NCBI GenBank assembly: GCA_963841855.1
Contig: CAWJEJ010000005.1
Location: 1 to 64,000, forward strand
Length of the DNA: 64,000 nucleotides
Origin: CAXBBB01 sp963841855
Lineage (GTDB): Bacteria > Bacteroidota > Rhodothermia > Rhodothermales > BA12
Direction of reading: 5' to 3'
Program-made: the position numbers and the translations under genes
The notes under the pieces: model-generated
What the model saw: the letters and a program-made list of their open reading frames with translations, nothing else
Told to the model about the DNA's origin: nothing
Databases searched by the model: none
Shown here: in pieces, positions 44,352 through 52,998 of the stretch
Numbering within the stretch: the first letter of the stretch is position 1
Layout: the number at the start of each line of letters is the position of its first letter

Positions 44352-45578
44352 ATGAACTTCCGCGAACTGCTCCGCATCTCCACTTCGGCGCTGAGCGCCA
44401 ACAAGCTCCGCTCGGCTCTGACCTTGCTGGGTATGGTGATCGGCGTGTTCGCGATCATCGTGTCCGTCACGGCCGTCGAGGTGATTTCGAGTTCGGTCAA
44501 CACCGCGTTCGAGTCGTTCGGCGCTACAACATTCGAGGTCGAGCGTACGTGGGACATTCAGGTCGAGGGAGGGCGGCGCAACTGGACCGCGTCGCCTGAC
44601 CTGACGTACGAGCAGGCCAAGATGCTGCGCGAGCGCACGATGATGCCCGCCGGAATCAGCCCCGTCGTCAGCGATTGGGGTGTCCGATTTCGATCGGCTA
44701 ACGAGAGTACCGAGGCGAGCAAGCAGCTCATCGGATCGAACGAAGACTGGACCATCAACAAGAGCTACACGGTCAACCGAGGTAGAACGCTTACGGCCGA
44801 CGACGTGCGATTCGGGCGACCGGTCGTCGTGCTCGGGACCGCTCTGGCCGACGAACTCTTTCCGCTCGAAGAAGCGCTGGGCAAAGACATCAGCGTCGAT
44901 AGGGGCAAGCTGCGTGTCATCGGCGTCTTCGACGAGAAAGGCTCGACGATGGGCGGCAACCAGGACGACATTGCGCTCACGCCCATCACGACGCTCTTTC
45001 AGATGTACGGCCGTCCCAACCGCGACGTCGACATTGACGTGCGGGCGGCGTCGATGAAAGTGATGCAGCAGACGCAGGACGAGGTGATCGGCGCGCTACG
45101 CGTCATTAGGGGCGTGCGGCCTGGCGAGGAGAACAACTTTCGCATCCAGAGCAACGAGGACGATCAGGAAGAATTTCAGGGCGTCGCATCGGGCGTGACG
45201 GTCGGCGGAGCGGCGATCGGACTGCTGACACTCCTGGCAGCGGGGATCGGCATCATGAACATCATGTTGGTCTCGGTCGCCGAGCGGACGCGCGAGATCG
45301 GGCTGCGCAAGTCGCTGGGAGCCAAGAGCCGTGACATCCTGCGGCAGTATCTGGTCGAGGCCGTCATCCTGTGCCAGATCGGCGGATTGATCGGCGTCGC
45401 GCTGGGTGTCGGCGTAGGTAACTTGGTCGCACTGGCGTTCGATATGCCTGCCGTTGTGCCGTGGATGTGGGTGGGCGTGGCCGTAGTCGGCGTGACGTTC
45501 TTCGCGATGACATTTGGGGTCTATCCGGCGTGGCGCGCGGCACAACTCGACCCGATCGAGGCACTGCGTAGGGAGTAG
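44352..45578 (+). CDS. ABC transporter permease, MacB/FtsX type (second of a pair)
   Basis: The 408-residue paralogue starts nine bases after the previous permease. It has the same layout: KLRSALTLLGMVIGVFAIIV, MacB_PCD domain, VAERTREIGLRKSLGAKSRD and PAWRAAQLDPIEALRRE. The two probably form a heterodimeric permease. No ATP-binding gene lies within the window on either side. Confidence 0.9.
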   Translation: MNFRELLRISTSALSANKLRSALTLLGMVIGVFAIIVSVTAVEVISSSVNTAFESFGATTFEVERTWDIQVEGGRRNWTASPDLTYEQAKMLRERTMMPAGISPVVSDWGVRFRSANESTEASKQLIGSNEDWTINKSYTVNRGRTLTADDVRFGRPVVVLGTALADELFPLEEALGKDISVDRGKLRVIGVFDEKGSTMGGNQDDIALTPITTLFQMYGRPNRDVDIDVRAASMKVMQQTQDEVIGALRVIRGVRPGEENNFRIQSNEDDQEEFQGVASGVTVGGAAIGLLTLLAAGIGIMNIMLVSVAERTREIGLRKSLGAKSRDILRQYLVEAVILCQIGGLIGVALGVGVGNLVALAFDMPAVVPWMWVGVAVVGVTFFAMTFGVYPAWRAAQLDPIEALRRE

Positions 45579-45751
45579 GCGGGCGAGCGCATGGTAGCTA
45601 GAGTGCGCGTTCCTCGGTTTCGGCATCCGAGACTGGTCTGCCAGAGAGTAAGCAACCGAGTTTTGTACAAGTGGCACGCGCTCGCCCCGATGGAAGGAAT
45701 ACCGCGGGTCGACAGGGCGGCGTAGTTTCCGGCCAGTCAATTCGCCTTCCG

Positions 45752-46447
45752 ATGTCCGCAGCTCACGAGCAAAAACAACGCGTCGCCGACGCTGCTATCG
45801 ATCTGATCGAAAGTGGGATGACGCTGGGTCTGGGCACGGGCAGCACGGCGGCTCTCGCCATCGCAGCACTCGGGAAGCGCGCGGCTGCAGGGCTCGACGT
45901 ACGCGGCGTCCCCACCTCGTTCGCGTCTGAGCGACTGGCGCGCGCGCACGGCATCAGGCTGAGCACGCTCGACGAGACTCCGATCCTGGATCTAGCCTTC
46001 GACGGAGCCGACGCCTTCGACGAGTCGACGCTGGCGTTGATCAAAGGAAGGGGCGCGGCCATGACGCGTGAAAAGATCGTCGCTTCGGCGGCTCAGCGCT
46101 TTGTCGTCCTGGTCGACGCGGGCAAGCGCTCGGACTGGCTCGGGGCCGACGCAGCCGTTCCAGTCGAGGTCGTGCCGATGGCGGCGCGTCCTGTTTCGGA
46201 TCGCATCCGGGCGCTGGGCGCCGATCCACAGTTGCGCATGGGCGAGCGCAAAGACGGCCCGGTCGTCACGGATCAGGGGCTGTGGATCATCGACGCGCGC
46301 TTCGCCCAGCCGTTCGATCCGGCCGCCATCGACCGCGCGCTGCTCGGCACGCCCGGCGTGCTGGACCACGGCCTCTTTTTGGGACTGACGACCGATCTGA
46401 TTATCGGTGAGGCGGACGGTACGATCGAGCATCTGCGCGCTGCCTGA
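45752..46447 (+). CDS. rpiA: Ribose-5-phosphate isomerase A
   Basis: The 231-residue enzyme has the RpiA signatures GMTLGLGTGSTAALAIAALG, DLAFDGADAFDE, IKGRGAAMTREKIVA and the C-terminal GLFLGLTTDLIIGEADG. It interconverts ribose-5-phosphate and ribulose-5-phosphate in the pentose phosphate pathway. The ATG lies about 30 bases after CGTAGTTTCC, a box also seen before the GNAT gene and carA. Confidence 0.93.
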   Translation: MSAAHEQKQRVADAAIDLIESGMTLGLGTGSTAALAIAALGKRAAAGLDVRGVPTSFASERLARAHGIRLSTLDETPILDLAFDGADAFDESTLALIKGRGAAMTREKIVASAAQRFVVLVDAGKRSDWLGADAAVPVEVVPMAARPVSDRIRALGADPQLRMGERKDGPVVTDQGLWIIDARFAQPFDPAAIDRALLGTPGVLDHGLFLGLTTDLIIGEADGTIEHLRAA

Positions 46448-46515
46448 GCCTCCGACGCAGAAACGCCGCTCGCAACCGGGGCTGCGAGCGGCGTGAAACT
46501 GATCCGTCGTGCGGG

Positions 46516-47199
46516 TTAGCGCAGGCGGAAGGTGACGGGGAGCGTCATCTGCACCTTGACGGCGCGGCCGCGCTGCTTGCCCGGCTTGAACTTGAGCGTG
46601 CGCACCGCCTTGACCGCCTCCTCGTCGCAGCCCGCTCCGATGCCCCTCACCACGAACGGGTCGACGACCTTGCCCTGCTCGTCGACGACGAACTGCACGA
46701 TCACGCGGCCCTCGACTCCGGCGCGCTTGGCGATCTCCGGATAGGTGATCGACGCCTGCAAGTTGCGCATCGCCTCGGCCTGGTTGGGGATCATCTCGGG
46801 CGTCTGTTCCACGATCACGAAGATCTCGGGCTCGGGCTCCTCAACCACTTTAGGCGCCGAGGGCGGCGGCGGCGGCGGCGGCGGCAGGTCGGGCGCGGCG
46901 TCGAGGTCGAGACCGCTGTCGAGGTCGAGGTCGAGTTCTTCGATCTCTTCTTCGTCCGGCACTTCGACCGGCTGAGGCGGCTTGGGCGGCGGTGGCGGGC
47001 GCTCGATCTGCTGCGTCTGGACGATCTCTTCCATCTCGATCATCTCCTGCTCCTCCATTTGGAACTCTTGGACGTCCTTGCCGCCGGTCTCCCAGCGAAA
47101 GGCGAGTATGAGCAAGGCGAGGGTGACGATCAGGCCGATCTGGACCTTGACGCGGTAGTTCGACTTGATGTCGGCACTGGGGTTCTTGTGGACGGGCAT
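46516..47199 (-). CDS. tonB: Energy transducer TonB, paralogue 1
   Basis: The 227-residue protein has a cytoplasmic tip, one membrane helix (VQIGLIVTLALLILAFR), an acidic/Pro-rich spacer (ERPPPPPKPPQPVEVPDEEE, PDLPPPPPPPPSAP) and the C-terminal TonB domain (ITYPEIAKRAGVEGRVIVQF, KAVRTLKFKPGKQRGRAVKV). It couples the proton gradient to outer-membrane receptors. exbB/exbD are not seen. The last 240 bases of the gene are identical to those of the neighbouring tonB copy. Confidence 0.92.
   Translation of the reverse strand: MPVHKNPSADIKSNYRVKVQIGLIVTLALLILAFRWETGGKDVQEFQMEEQEMIEMEEIVQTQQIERPPPPPKPPQPVEVPDEEEIEELDLDLDSGLDLDAAPDLPPPPPPPPSAPKVVEEPEPEIFVIVEQTPEMIPNQAEAMRNLQASITYPEIAKRAGVEGRVIVQFVVDEQGKVVDPFVVRGIGAGCDEEAVKAVRTLKFKPGKQRGRAVKVQMTLPVTFRLR
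46523..46762. repeat. 240-bp identical segment shared by both tonB genes, copy 1
   Basis: Every base including third codon positions matches 47351-47590. Identity ends sharply at the codon following GCCTGCAAG on the coding complement. It encodes the TonB C-terminal domain. Confidence 0.9.
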
Positions 47200-47343
47200 G
47201 AGCGCGAAGTGTGTGAGGCGATAAGATAGGCAACTGCGAACCTCCGAAGAAGTCAAACGCCGGATGACGTCGATTTGGTGCGCCTGTCTCGTACAAGGGA
47301 TACCGCACGCGAGGAAAAGTTGCTCGGACGGGCGCGTCTGGCT

Positions 47344-48006
47344 TCAGCGTAGGCGGAAGGTGACGGGGAGCGTCATCTGCACCTTGACGGCGCGGCCGCG
47401 CTGCTTGCCCGGCTTGAACTTGAGCGTGCGCACCGCCTTGACCGCCTCCTCGTCGCAGCCCGCTCCGATGCCCCTCACCACGAACGGGTCGACGACCTTG
47501 CCCTGCTCGTCGACGACGAACTGCACGATCACGCGGCCCTCGACTCCGGCGCGCTTGGCGATCTCCGGATAGGTGATCGACGCCTGCAAGCTGCGCATCG
47601 CTTCTGGCATGGTGGGCAGCATCTCGGGCTCCTCTTCGACGATGACGAACACGTCGATGGGTTCTACTTTCTCCTCTGGCGTCGTTTCGAAGGGTCGAGT
47701 GGGCGGCGTGCCGGGGTCGAGTGTTACGAATACGTCGGGCTGCAGGTCGATCGGATACTCTTCAATCTCTTGGACGTCGGGTACCTCGACAGGCTGCGCG
47801 GGCTTGGGCGGCGGCGGAGGCCGCTCCACGGTTGCTGTTATCGGAATATCTTCGATCTGGATAGCCGGCTGCTCGGACGCGTCGTAGCTGTCTGGGGTCG
47901 AGCGCTGAACGGGCGAGCGGAAGGCTGCGATTAGCAGAGCAAGAGCGACGATCAGGCCGACTTCGACCTTGATGCGGTACGAGTGAGCGGGTGGACGGTT
48001 GGGCAT
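47344..48006 (-). CDS. tonB: Energy transducer TonB, paralogue 2
   Basis: The 220-residue product has the same order of parts as its neighbour. Its anchor (VEVGLIVALALLIAAFRSPV) and spacer (ATVERPPPPPKPAQPVEVPD) differ, while the C-terminal domain is identical. The tandem arrangement and a divergent spacer suggest specialised interaction with different receptors or Exb proteins, as an inference. Confidence 0.92.
   Translation of the reverse strand: MPNRPPAHSYRIKVEVGLIVALALLIAAFRSPVQRSTPDSYDASEQPAIQIEDIPITATVERPPPPPKPAQPVEVPDVQEIEEYPIDLQPDVFVTLDPGTPPTRPFETTPEEKVEPIDVFVIVEEEPEMLPTMPEAMRSLQASITYPEIAKRAGVEGRVIVQFVVDEQGKVVDPFVVRGIGAGCDEEAVKAVRTLKFKPGKQRGRAVKVQMTLPVTFRLR
47351..47590. repeat. 240-bp identical segment shared by both tonB genes, copy 2
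   Basis: This is the second copy of the segment at 46523-46762. Perfect identity flanked by strongly diverged sequence points to recent gene conversion or duplication. Confidence 0.9.
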
Positions 48007-48081
48007 CGGGGCCGGGTGATGTAGGAGCGTCCTGCGCTGGCGAGTCCATGCAGGTATCGTGAACAAGACCCGGTTCGTCCG

Positions 48082-48444
48082 CTATCGTTGCTCTCCACTC
48101 CGCGGTTTTGCGCGCCGCGTCCAGGTCCACGCGCCCCACGCCAGGAGGACGCCCAAGGTGTCGGCAAGAGCGTCGTACACGTCGCCGAAACGCCCGATGG
48201 CGACGTAGTGCTGCCAAAACTCCGTCGCGATGCCATAAGCGATGCAGCCCAGCGCGGCAATCCACGGTGTGCATCCGGCTCGGGCAAACAGGACGAACAG
48301 GAGCCCGAAGACAAACAGGTGAACCAATTTGTCGAGATTGATCTCGGGGACAGTCGGAATGCGGTCGCCGGGAATCGACATGATCCCGAGCACGAAGAGT
48401 GCCCAGCCCCAGGCCGGCAGTTGCGATCGAAGAGTGGAGGTCAT
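48082..48444 (-). CDS. VanZ family membrane protein
   Basis: The 120-residue protein has WALFVLGIMSIPGDRIPTVP, NLDKLVHLFVFGLLFVLFAR and ATEFWQHYVAIGRFGDVYDA, the conserved D-K-x-x-H-F and E-x-x-Q...R...D-x-x-D pattern of VanZ-like proteins with four helices. Members are linked to teicoplanin resistance in enterococci but are of unknown role elsewhere. Its ATG overlaps the stop of the nnr gene. Confidence 0.85.
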   Translation of the reverse strand: MTSTLRSQLPAWGWALFVLGIMSIPGDRIPTVPEINLDKLVHLFVFGLLFVLFARAGCTPWIAALGCIAYGIATEFWQHYVAIGRFGDVYDALADTLGVLLAWGAWTWTRRAKPRSGEQR

Positions 48445-49979
48445 GGGTGTGTGGGGTTGACTCTGCGCAGCGCGCCGATCAGGTCCAGCGCGGATGCCGC
48501 GTCGGAGCGCATCTCGGCCGACAGCGATTCGGCGGATCGGCATCCCAAATGGACGGCGAGCGCGGCGGCGTGCTGTGCGCCTTGGGCGAGCAGCGAGGCG
48601 ATCGCGCCAGCTAGCGTGTCACCCGATCCTGCCGTCGCCAGGCTCGTCGGCGCCGACGGGGCGACCCAGCACGCGCGGTTTGGGGTAGCTGTGACGGTCG
48701 GCGTTCCCTTGAGCACCAGTGTGGCGCTCAGCCGCTCGCTCCAGGTGCGGGCCTGCGCGATGCGATCGTCGGCGGGCTTTTCGCCGGTCAGCCGCTCGAA
48801 CTCTCCTGCGTGAGGCGTGAGCACGCGCGGTCGGGGCGGAAGGTGGGCGAGGAAGTCGGAGTCGAGGGCGAACAGCGCGTCGGCGTCGAGGACGAGCGGC
48901 ACATCTGCTTCGGCGACCACGTCGCGGACGAACTGCTGCGTCTGCTCGTGGCGCCCCAGCCCGGGGCCGATCACGACAGCGTCGGCGCGGCCGATCACGT
49001 CCGACAAGCCGGCGAGCGCGCCGGGCGAGAAATGCGTGGGCGCTCCCGACGCAGTCCGGACGACTTGGGCCACCAGATGAGTCCGAGCCGATGCGGCGAC
49101 GCTTTGGGGCACGATGCAGGTCACGTAGCCGGCTCCCATAGCCGCCGCTGCCATTGCCGCTAAGACTTGAGCGCCCTGATACGCCTCGCATCCGCCGATC
49201 ACGACGACGGATCCCGACGTGAACTTATGCGCGCCTCTCGGTCTCGTCGGAAGCTGCGCGCGTGCCCACGCGTCGCTGGTCTGAATGGCGGAGTGTTTGT
49301 CGGCGTGCTCGAAGAGAAACGCATCGGGCACGCCAATGGGCAACGTGCGCGTCGCCCCAGCCCAAAGCGGACCGTCGCCCATCACCAAGCCCGGCGAGCG
49401 AGCTGCCAGAGCCATCGTGCAGTCGGCGCGCAGGCAGGCGTCGTGCGCGCGCCCGGTCTGCGCGTCCAGCCCGGTCGGCACGTCTATGGCGACGCGGAGC
49501 GCATCGGTATCGTTGGCGGCGTGGATCCATGAATCGAACGGAGCACGCGGCTCGCCCTTGGCGCCCGTCCCCAGTATCGCGTCGACGATCAGAGTAGCGC
49601 TCGAAAGGTCGGGCAGGGTAGCGCGTTCGATCCGCACGTCGGCTCCAGGCAGCGTGGCGACGGATTGGAGCAAGGCCAGCTGCTCGGTCGTCAGATCGGC
49701 CATCGAACGTTTGGGTGCAAGCCAAACGGTGACAGCCCGTCCTCGCGAAGTCAGCCAGCGCGCGGCGCCCAGGCCGTCGCCTCCGTTGTGGCCGGGCCCG
49801 CACAGCACGTGGATGCGTCCGTCTGGTGCGAGATCGTCCAGCGCTTCGCCGATGCTGCGGGCCGCATGCTCCATCAGCAGCGCGAGCGGCTGGCCAGCGC
49901 GCACGGCAGCCTGATCCGCGGCGCGCAAAGCGTCAGGACTCAGCAGCAAGTCGTCGGCGGTCAGCGAGGCGTCGGGCAT
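48441..49979 (-). CDS. nnr: Bifunctional NAD(P)H-hydrate repair enzyme (epimerase and dehydratase)
   Basis: The 512-residue enzyme joins an N-terminal YjeF_N epimerase domain (LCGPGHNGGDGLGAARWL, DAILGTGAKGEPRAPF, VAIDVPTGLDAQTG) to a C-terminal ribokinase-like dehydratase domain (SGSVVVIGGCEAYQGAQVLA, VVIGPGLGRHE, LDADALFAL, LTPHAGEFERLTG, TAGSGDTLAGAIASLL). It repairs damaged NADHX and NADPHX using ADP or ATP. The ATG at 49979 is the natural start, since upstream codons are antisense-like. It overlaps the preceding gene by about 19 bases. Confidence 0.92.
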   Translation of the reverse strand: MPDASLTADDLLLSPDALRAADQAAVRAGQPLALLMEHAARSIGEALDDLAPDGRIHVLCGPGHNGGDGLGAARWLTSRGRAVTVWLAPKRSMADLTTEQLALLQSVATLPGADVRIERATLPDLSSATLIVDAILGTGAKGEPRAPFDSWIHAANDTDALRVAIDVPTGLDAQTGRAHDACLRADCTMALAARSPGLVMGDGPLWAGATRTLPIGVPDAFLFEHADKHSAIQTSDAWARAQLPTRPRGAHKFTSGSVVVIGGCEAYQGAQVLAAMAAAAMGAGYVTCIVPQSVAASARTHLVAQVVRTASGAPTHFSPGALAGLSDVIGRADAVVIGPGLGRHEQTQQFVRDVVAEADVPLVLDADALFALDSDFLAHLPPRPRVLTPHAGEFERLTGEKPADDRIAQARTWSERLSATLVLKGTPTVTATPNRACWVAPSAPTSLATAGSGDTLAGAIASLLAQGAQHAAALAVHLGCRSAESLSAEMRSDAASALDLIGALRRVNPTHP

Positions 49980-51595
49980 GGTGGGGCGGAAAGCGGTTCG
50001 GCGAGATCGACCTGCCAGCGGGGCCGCGTCGTGGCGGTCGCCTGAGGGAATACGAGTGGTTCGGGCGCGGTGTAGGGGAAGAGGCTGCCCGGCGTCCACG
50101 CGCCGTCGCCGTCGAGGTCGCGCCACACGCGGAATCGGTAGGTGCCCTGGGGCAAGCGCGTCAGCACGAACGCGTCGCCTTCGCCTACCGACAAAGAGCG
50201 CCGAACCGGTCCGATCGCCTCGACGACGAGAGGTTCGCACGCCACCTGGGCCGAGTCGGACGCCACTCGCCCGGCGAGGTCGCCCAGTGCTTCGGCGTTC
50301 AGAGGACGAATGAGGAGTGTATTCGCTGCCGCTGCCGCTGCCGCTGCCGAGTCGCCGAGCGATGGGCGCGGCATGATCAGGTCGAGCGGGCGCTGAGCAA
50401 CCAGCCGGAGCGTAGCGCCAAGCCGCTCCAGGGGGAGACCACTGAGAACCGAGCCGGACGTGTCAGACAGCGACAGGGCAGCGATCAGGCTATCGCTGGG
50501 CGGACGCGTGAAGCGAACCGAGACGGTGTCACCCATGAGCGGACGAAGCGGCGCGCGCGTCGGCGTGAGCAGGCGGGTGCCTAGCGTGTCGGGGCGCGAG
50601 GTGGCACGCGTCGTCAGCGTATCGGGGCGTCCGCCCAGTTGAAACGCCAGCGCGATGCGTCCGTCGGTTTGAGGTGAGGTCAGTTCGAGCGCGACGATGT
50701 CTGTGCTGTCGGCGGGGAGGTAGCCAGCGAAGTCGAGAGCCGTGCCGCTCGAATCGGTCAACGCCCACGTTTGGGTCGGCGGCAGGCGCGTGGTGAATCC
50801 GTCCAATCGCAGGTGGAGCAGGCGCTGGTTGATCGCGCGCAGGCCGCGCGCACGCTGCATCACGCGCCGAGACGCCCACCACACCAGCGGCTCGGTCTCT
50901 AGGCTATCGGTGGCGGACTGGGGCAGCAGGCTGGGCGCGGGAGGAGCAGCGCGCACCTCGGCAGGCGACAGCCGCCCGTTGCCGTCTGCGTCCTCTCCCG
51001 CCACTATGAAAAGCGGCGTCGGAGCCAGATAGTTCAGTCGAAACGTGCCGTCGGCGCCCGTCTCGGTGCGGTAGAGCGGACGCCACTCGTCGGCGGGCAG
51101 TGCGCTCGCTCTCACGCTGTCGCCGAAAGCGAACACGTCCATTCCCGAGAGCGGCGCCCCATCGTCGGCACTGCGGACGGCGCCGATCAACTCGCCGTCG
51201 TCGATCTGGTCGCTCGTCGAGAACGCGATCTGGATCGGCGTGCTAAGGGCGGCGCTTCGGGCGTCGCGCAGCGCGGTTCCAATAGTGACGATGTAGGTCG
51301 TGTTGGGCCTCAACTCGTCCAGAGCGATGCGGACCTGTCTGCCCTTTGCTTCGACCAGAGGCGGACGGTCGGGCGCTGGCGTGATCGTGACGGCTTCTCT
51401 GGCGGATCGGGCGTCGATAGACTCGTTGAACGTCACCTCGACGACAGGGTCGACGATCCGGACGCTGCCGGTTTCGGGAACGGACGATACCAGAATCGGC
51501 GGCGTCGTGTCGGGCGGGCCGCCCGTCGGAGGGACCGGATTGGCGCAGCCGCACGCGGTGGCCACTGCCAGTAGGCTGAGTAGTCCGCGCGTCAC
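49961..51595 (-). CDS. Ig-like (SbsA/Big_5-type) domain lipoprotein
   Basis: The 544-residue protein has a lipoprotein signal (LLSLLAVATACGC), then PPILVSSVPETGSVRIVDP and VVEVTFNESIDARSAREAVT, with NTTYIVTIGTALRDARSAAL, the Big_5 pattern. A carboxypeptidase-regulatory-like part follows (GTFRLNYLAPTPLFIVAGED, GNGRLSP). Bacteroidota genomes carry many such cell-surface proteins with no known enzymatic role. A poly-Ala run of seven near residue 425 comes from a (GCTGCC) microsatellite at about 50325-50348. It forms an operon with the next gene. Confidence 0.8.
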   Translation of the reverse strand: MTRGLLSLLAVATACGCANPVPPTGGPPDTTPPILVSSVPETGSVRIVDPVVEVTFNESIDARSAREAVTITPAPDRPPLVEAKGRQVRIALDELRPNTTYIVTIGTALRDARSAALSTPIQIAFSTSDQIDDGELIGAVRSADDGAPLSGMDVFAFGDSVRASALPADEWRPLYRTETGADGTFRLNYLAPTPLFIVAGEDADGNGRLSPAEVRAAPPAPSLLPQSATDSLETEPLVWWASRRVMQRARGLRAINQRLLHLRLDGFTTRLPPTQTWALTDSSGTALDFAGYLPADSTDIVALELTSPQTDGRIALAFQLGGRPDTLTTRATSRPDTLGTRLLTPTRAPLRPLMGDTVSVRFTRPPSDSLIAALSLSDTSGSVLSGLPLERLGATLRLVAQRPLDLIMPRPSLGDSAAAAAAAANTLLIRPLNAEALGDLAGRVASDSAQVACEPLVVEAIGPVRRSLSVGEGDAFVLTRLPQGTYRFRVWRDLDGDGAWTPGSLFPYTAPEPLVFPQATATTRPRWQVDLAEPLSAPPCPTPR

Positions 51596-52158
51596 GATCG
51601 GACGCTGAACAGCAGCAGGATCCCGACGATGACGGCGCCGCCCGCGATCAGCGGTTCGGACCAGCGGCGCAGGCGCGACGGCGGTGGGCGGTTGGCGACG
51701 GTCTCGGCAATCTGCGGATCTTCGAGGTCAGCCAGGCCGCGCCGGTCGACGCGGTCGGACAGGGTGCGTCGGCAGGCGTCGACGTAGGCCAGGCTTCCGT
51801 CGGCGCGTGTCCAGCGCACGTCGGCGGCGAGCGTGGCGGTGCGGTCGAGCTGGCGCCCGCGTCCGGCCAGGTCGACGCGTCCAGTCCATCCGCCCAGTTC
51901 GAGTCGCGCGGCCGTCGCGGCGTTAGGGGAGTCCGCCGCCCAGACCGTCACGCCGCTCGCGAGCAGATCGCGCCGGAGTGCGTCGACCACGAACGAGGGG
52001 ACGCCCTGGACCGAGAGCGCGACGGCTCCGGTCAACTCGGACGGTAGGCACTCGGACGCCAGGCGTTCGAGCAGCGCGCGGTTGGTCGGCGGGCCGGCGG
52101 GCTGAGCGGACGCCGGAGCCGCAATCAGGAGCAACGCGAGGGAAATGAGGCGTACCAT
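51592..52158 (-). CDS. Hypothetical secreted protein with C-terminal membrane helix
   Basis: The 188-residue product has a signal peptide (LISLALLLIAAPASAQP), a globular alpha/beta part (VDALRRDLLASGVTVWAADS) and a C-terminal hydrophobic anchor (LIAGGAVIVGILLLFSV). Its stop overlaps the start of the Ig-like gene by four bases, so the two are coupled. No family is recognised. Confidence 0.6.
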   Translation of the reverse strand: MVRLISLALLLIAAPASAQPAGPPTNRALLERLASECLPSELTGAVALSVQGVPSFVVDALRRDLLASGVTVWAADSPNAATAARLELGGWTGRVDLAGRGRQLDRTATLAADVRWTRADGSLAYVDACRRTLSDRVDRRGLADLEDPQIAETVANRPPPSRLRRWSEPLIAGGAVIVGILLLFSVRS

Positions 52159-52188
52159 GGCGGTAAACTACCGCATTCCCACTCTCGA

Positions 52189-52950
52189 ATGACCGATTCA
52201 ACCGTTACGCACGCTGACCGAAAGCGCTATGCCGCCCTGCACCGCGCCAAAGGACGCAGGAACGACGGTGCGTTCCTTCTCGAAGGCGCGCGCAGCCTCC
52301 ACGCAGCCCTCGACGCCCGAGTCGACGTACTCGACGTACTGCTCGCGCCGTCGGTCGACGGCGATCTGCGCGTCCGGCTCCACGGTTCGGGCATTCGCCT
52401 GATCGAAGCGACAGAGCGCGAGGTAGCCGATGCCGCCGACGTGCAGACGCATCAGGGAGCGGTCGCTCGCGTCGCCCTTCCCGTTGCCGATATCAATGCT
52501 CTGACTCGGGCGCCGCGCGTACTCGTGCTGGCCGGAGTGCAAGATCCCGGCAACGTCGGCACGCTGATTCGGACGGCGGCATGGTTCGGGCTGGACGCAG
52601 TCGTCAGCGACCGCGATACGGCCGACTTCTGGGCGCCCAAAACAGTCAGGAGCACGATGGGCGGCCTGTTCGACGTGCCGTTGGCCCGGCTCGACGACCT
52701 GTCCGCGTTTCTCCGCAGCCGAGCCGAAAGCGGTCAAGTAGTGGGCGCGGCGATGGGGGGCGAAGCCGTCGGCGCGTGGACTCCGGGCGAGCGGTGCGCG
52801 CTGGTGATGGGATCCGAGGGCAGCGGACTGGGAGCCGAAATCGAGCGCTTGCTGACGGCGCGCGTTCACGTACCGGGCGCTCCGGGCAGGCGGGGCACCG
52901 AGTCGCTCAACGTGGCCGTCGCCGGGGGCATCGTGATGGCGCGGATGTAG
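52189..52950 (+). CDS. TrmH/SpoU family RNA 2'-O-methyltransferase
   Basis: The 253-residue SPOUT protein has a substrate-binding N-terminal domain (KRYAALHRAKGRRNDGAFLL). The knotted catalytic domain follows with VLVLAGVQDPGNVGTLIRTA (motif 1, Asn-x-G), ALVMGSEGSGLGAEIE (motif 2) and GTESLNVAVAGGIVM (motif 3). It methylates tRNA or 23S rRNA. Which site cannot be told. Confidence 0.9.
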   Translation: MTDSTVTHADRKRYAALHRAKGRRNDGAFLLEGARSLHAALDARVDVLDVLLAPSVDGDLRVRLHGSGIRLIEATEREVADAADVQTHQGAVARVALPVADINALTRAPRVLVLAGVQDPGNVGTLIRTAAWFGLDAVVSDRDTADFWAPKTVRSTMGGLFDVPLARLDDLSAFLRSRAESGQVVGAAMGGEAVGAWTPGERCALVMGSEGSGLGAEIERLLTARVHVPGAPGRRGTESLNVAVAGGIVMARM

Positions 52951-52998
52951 CAGGCGAGTTTCCTATCTTGATCGATTCGCTCGCCCGCACACGTCGCA

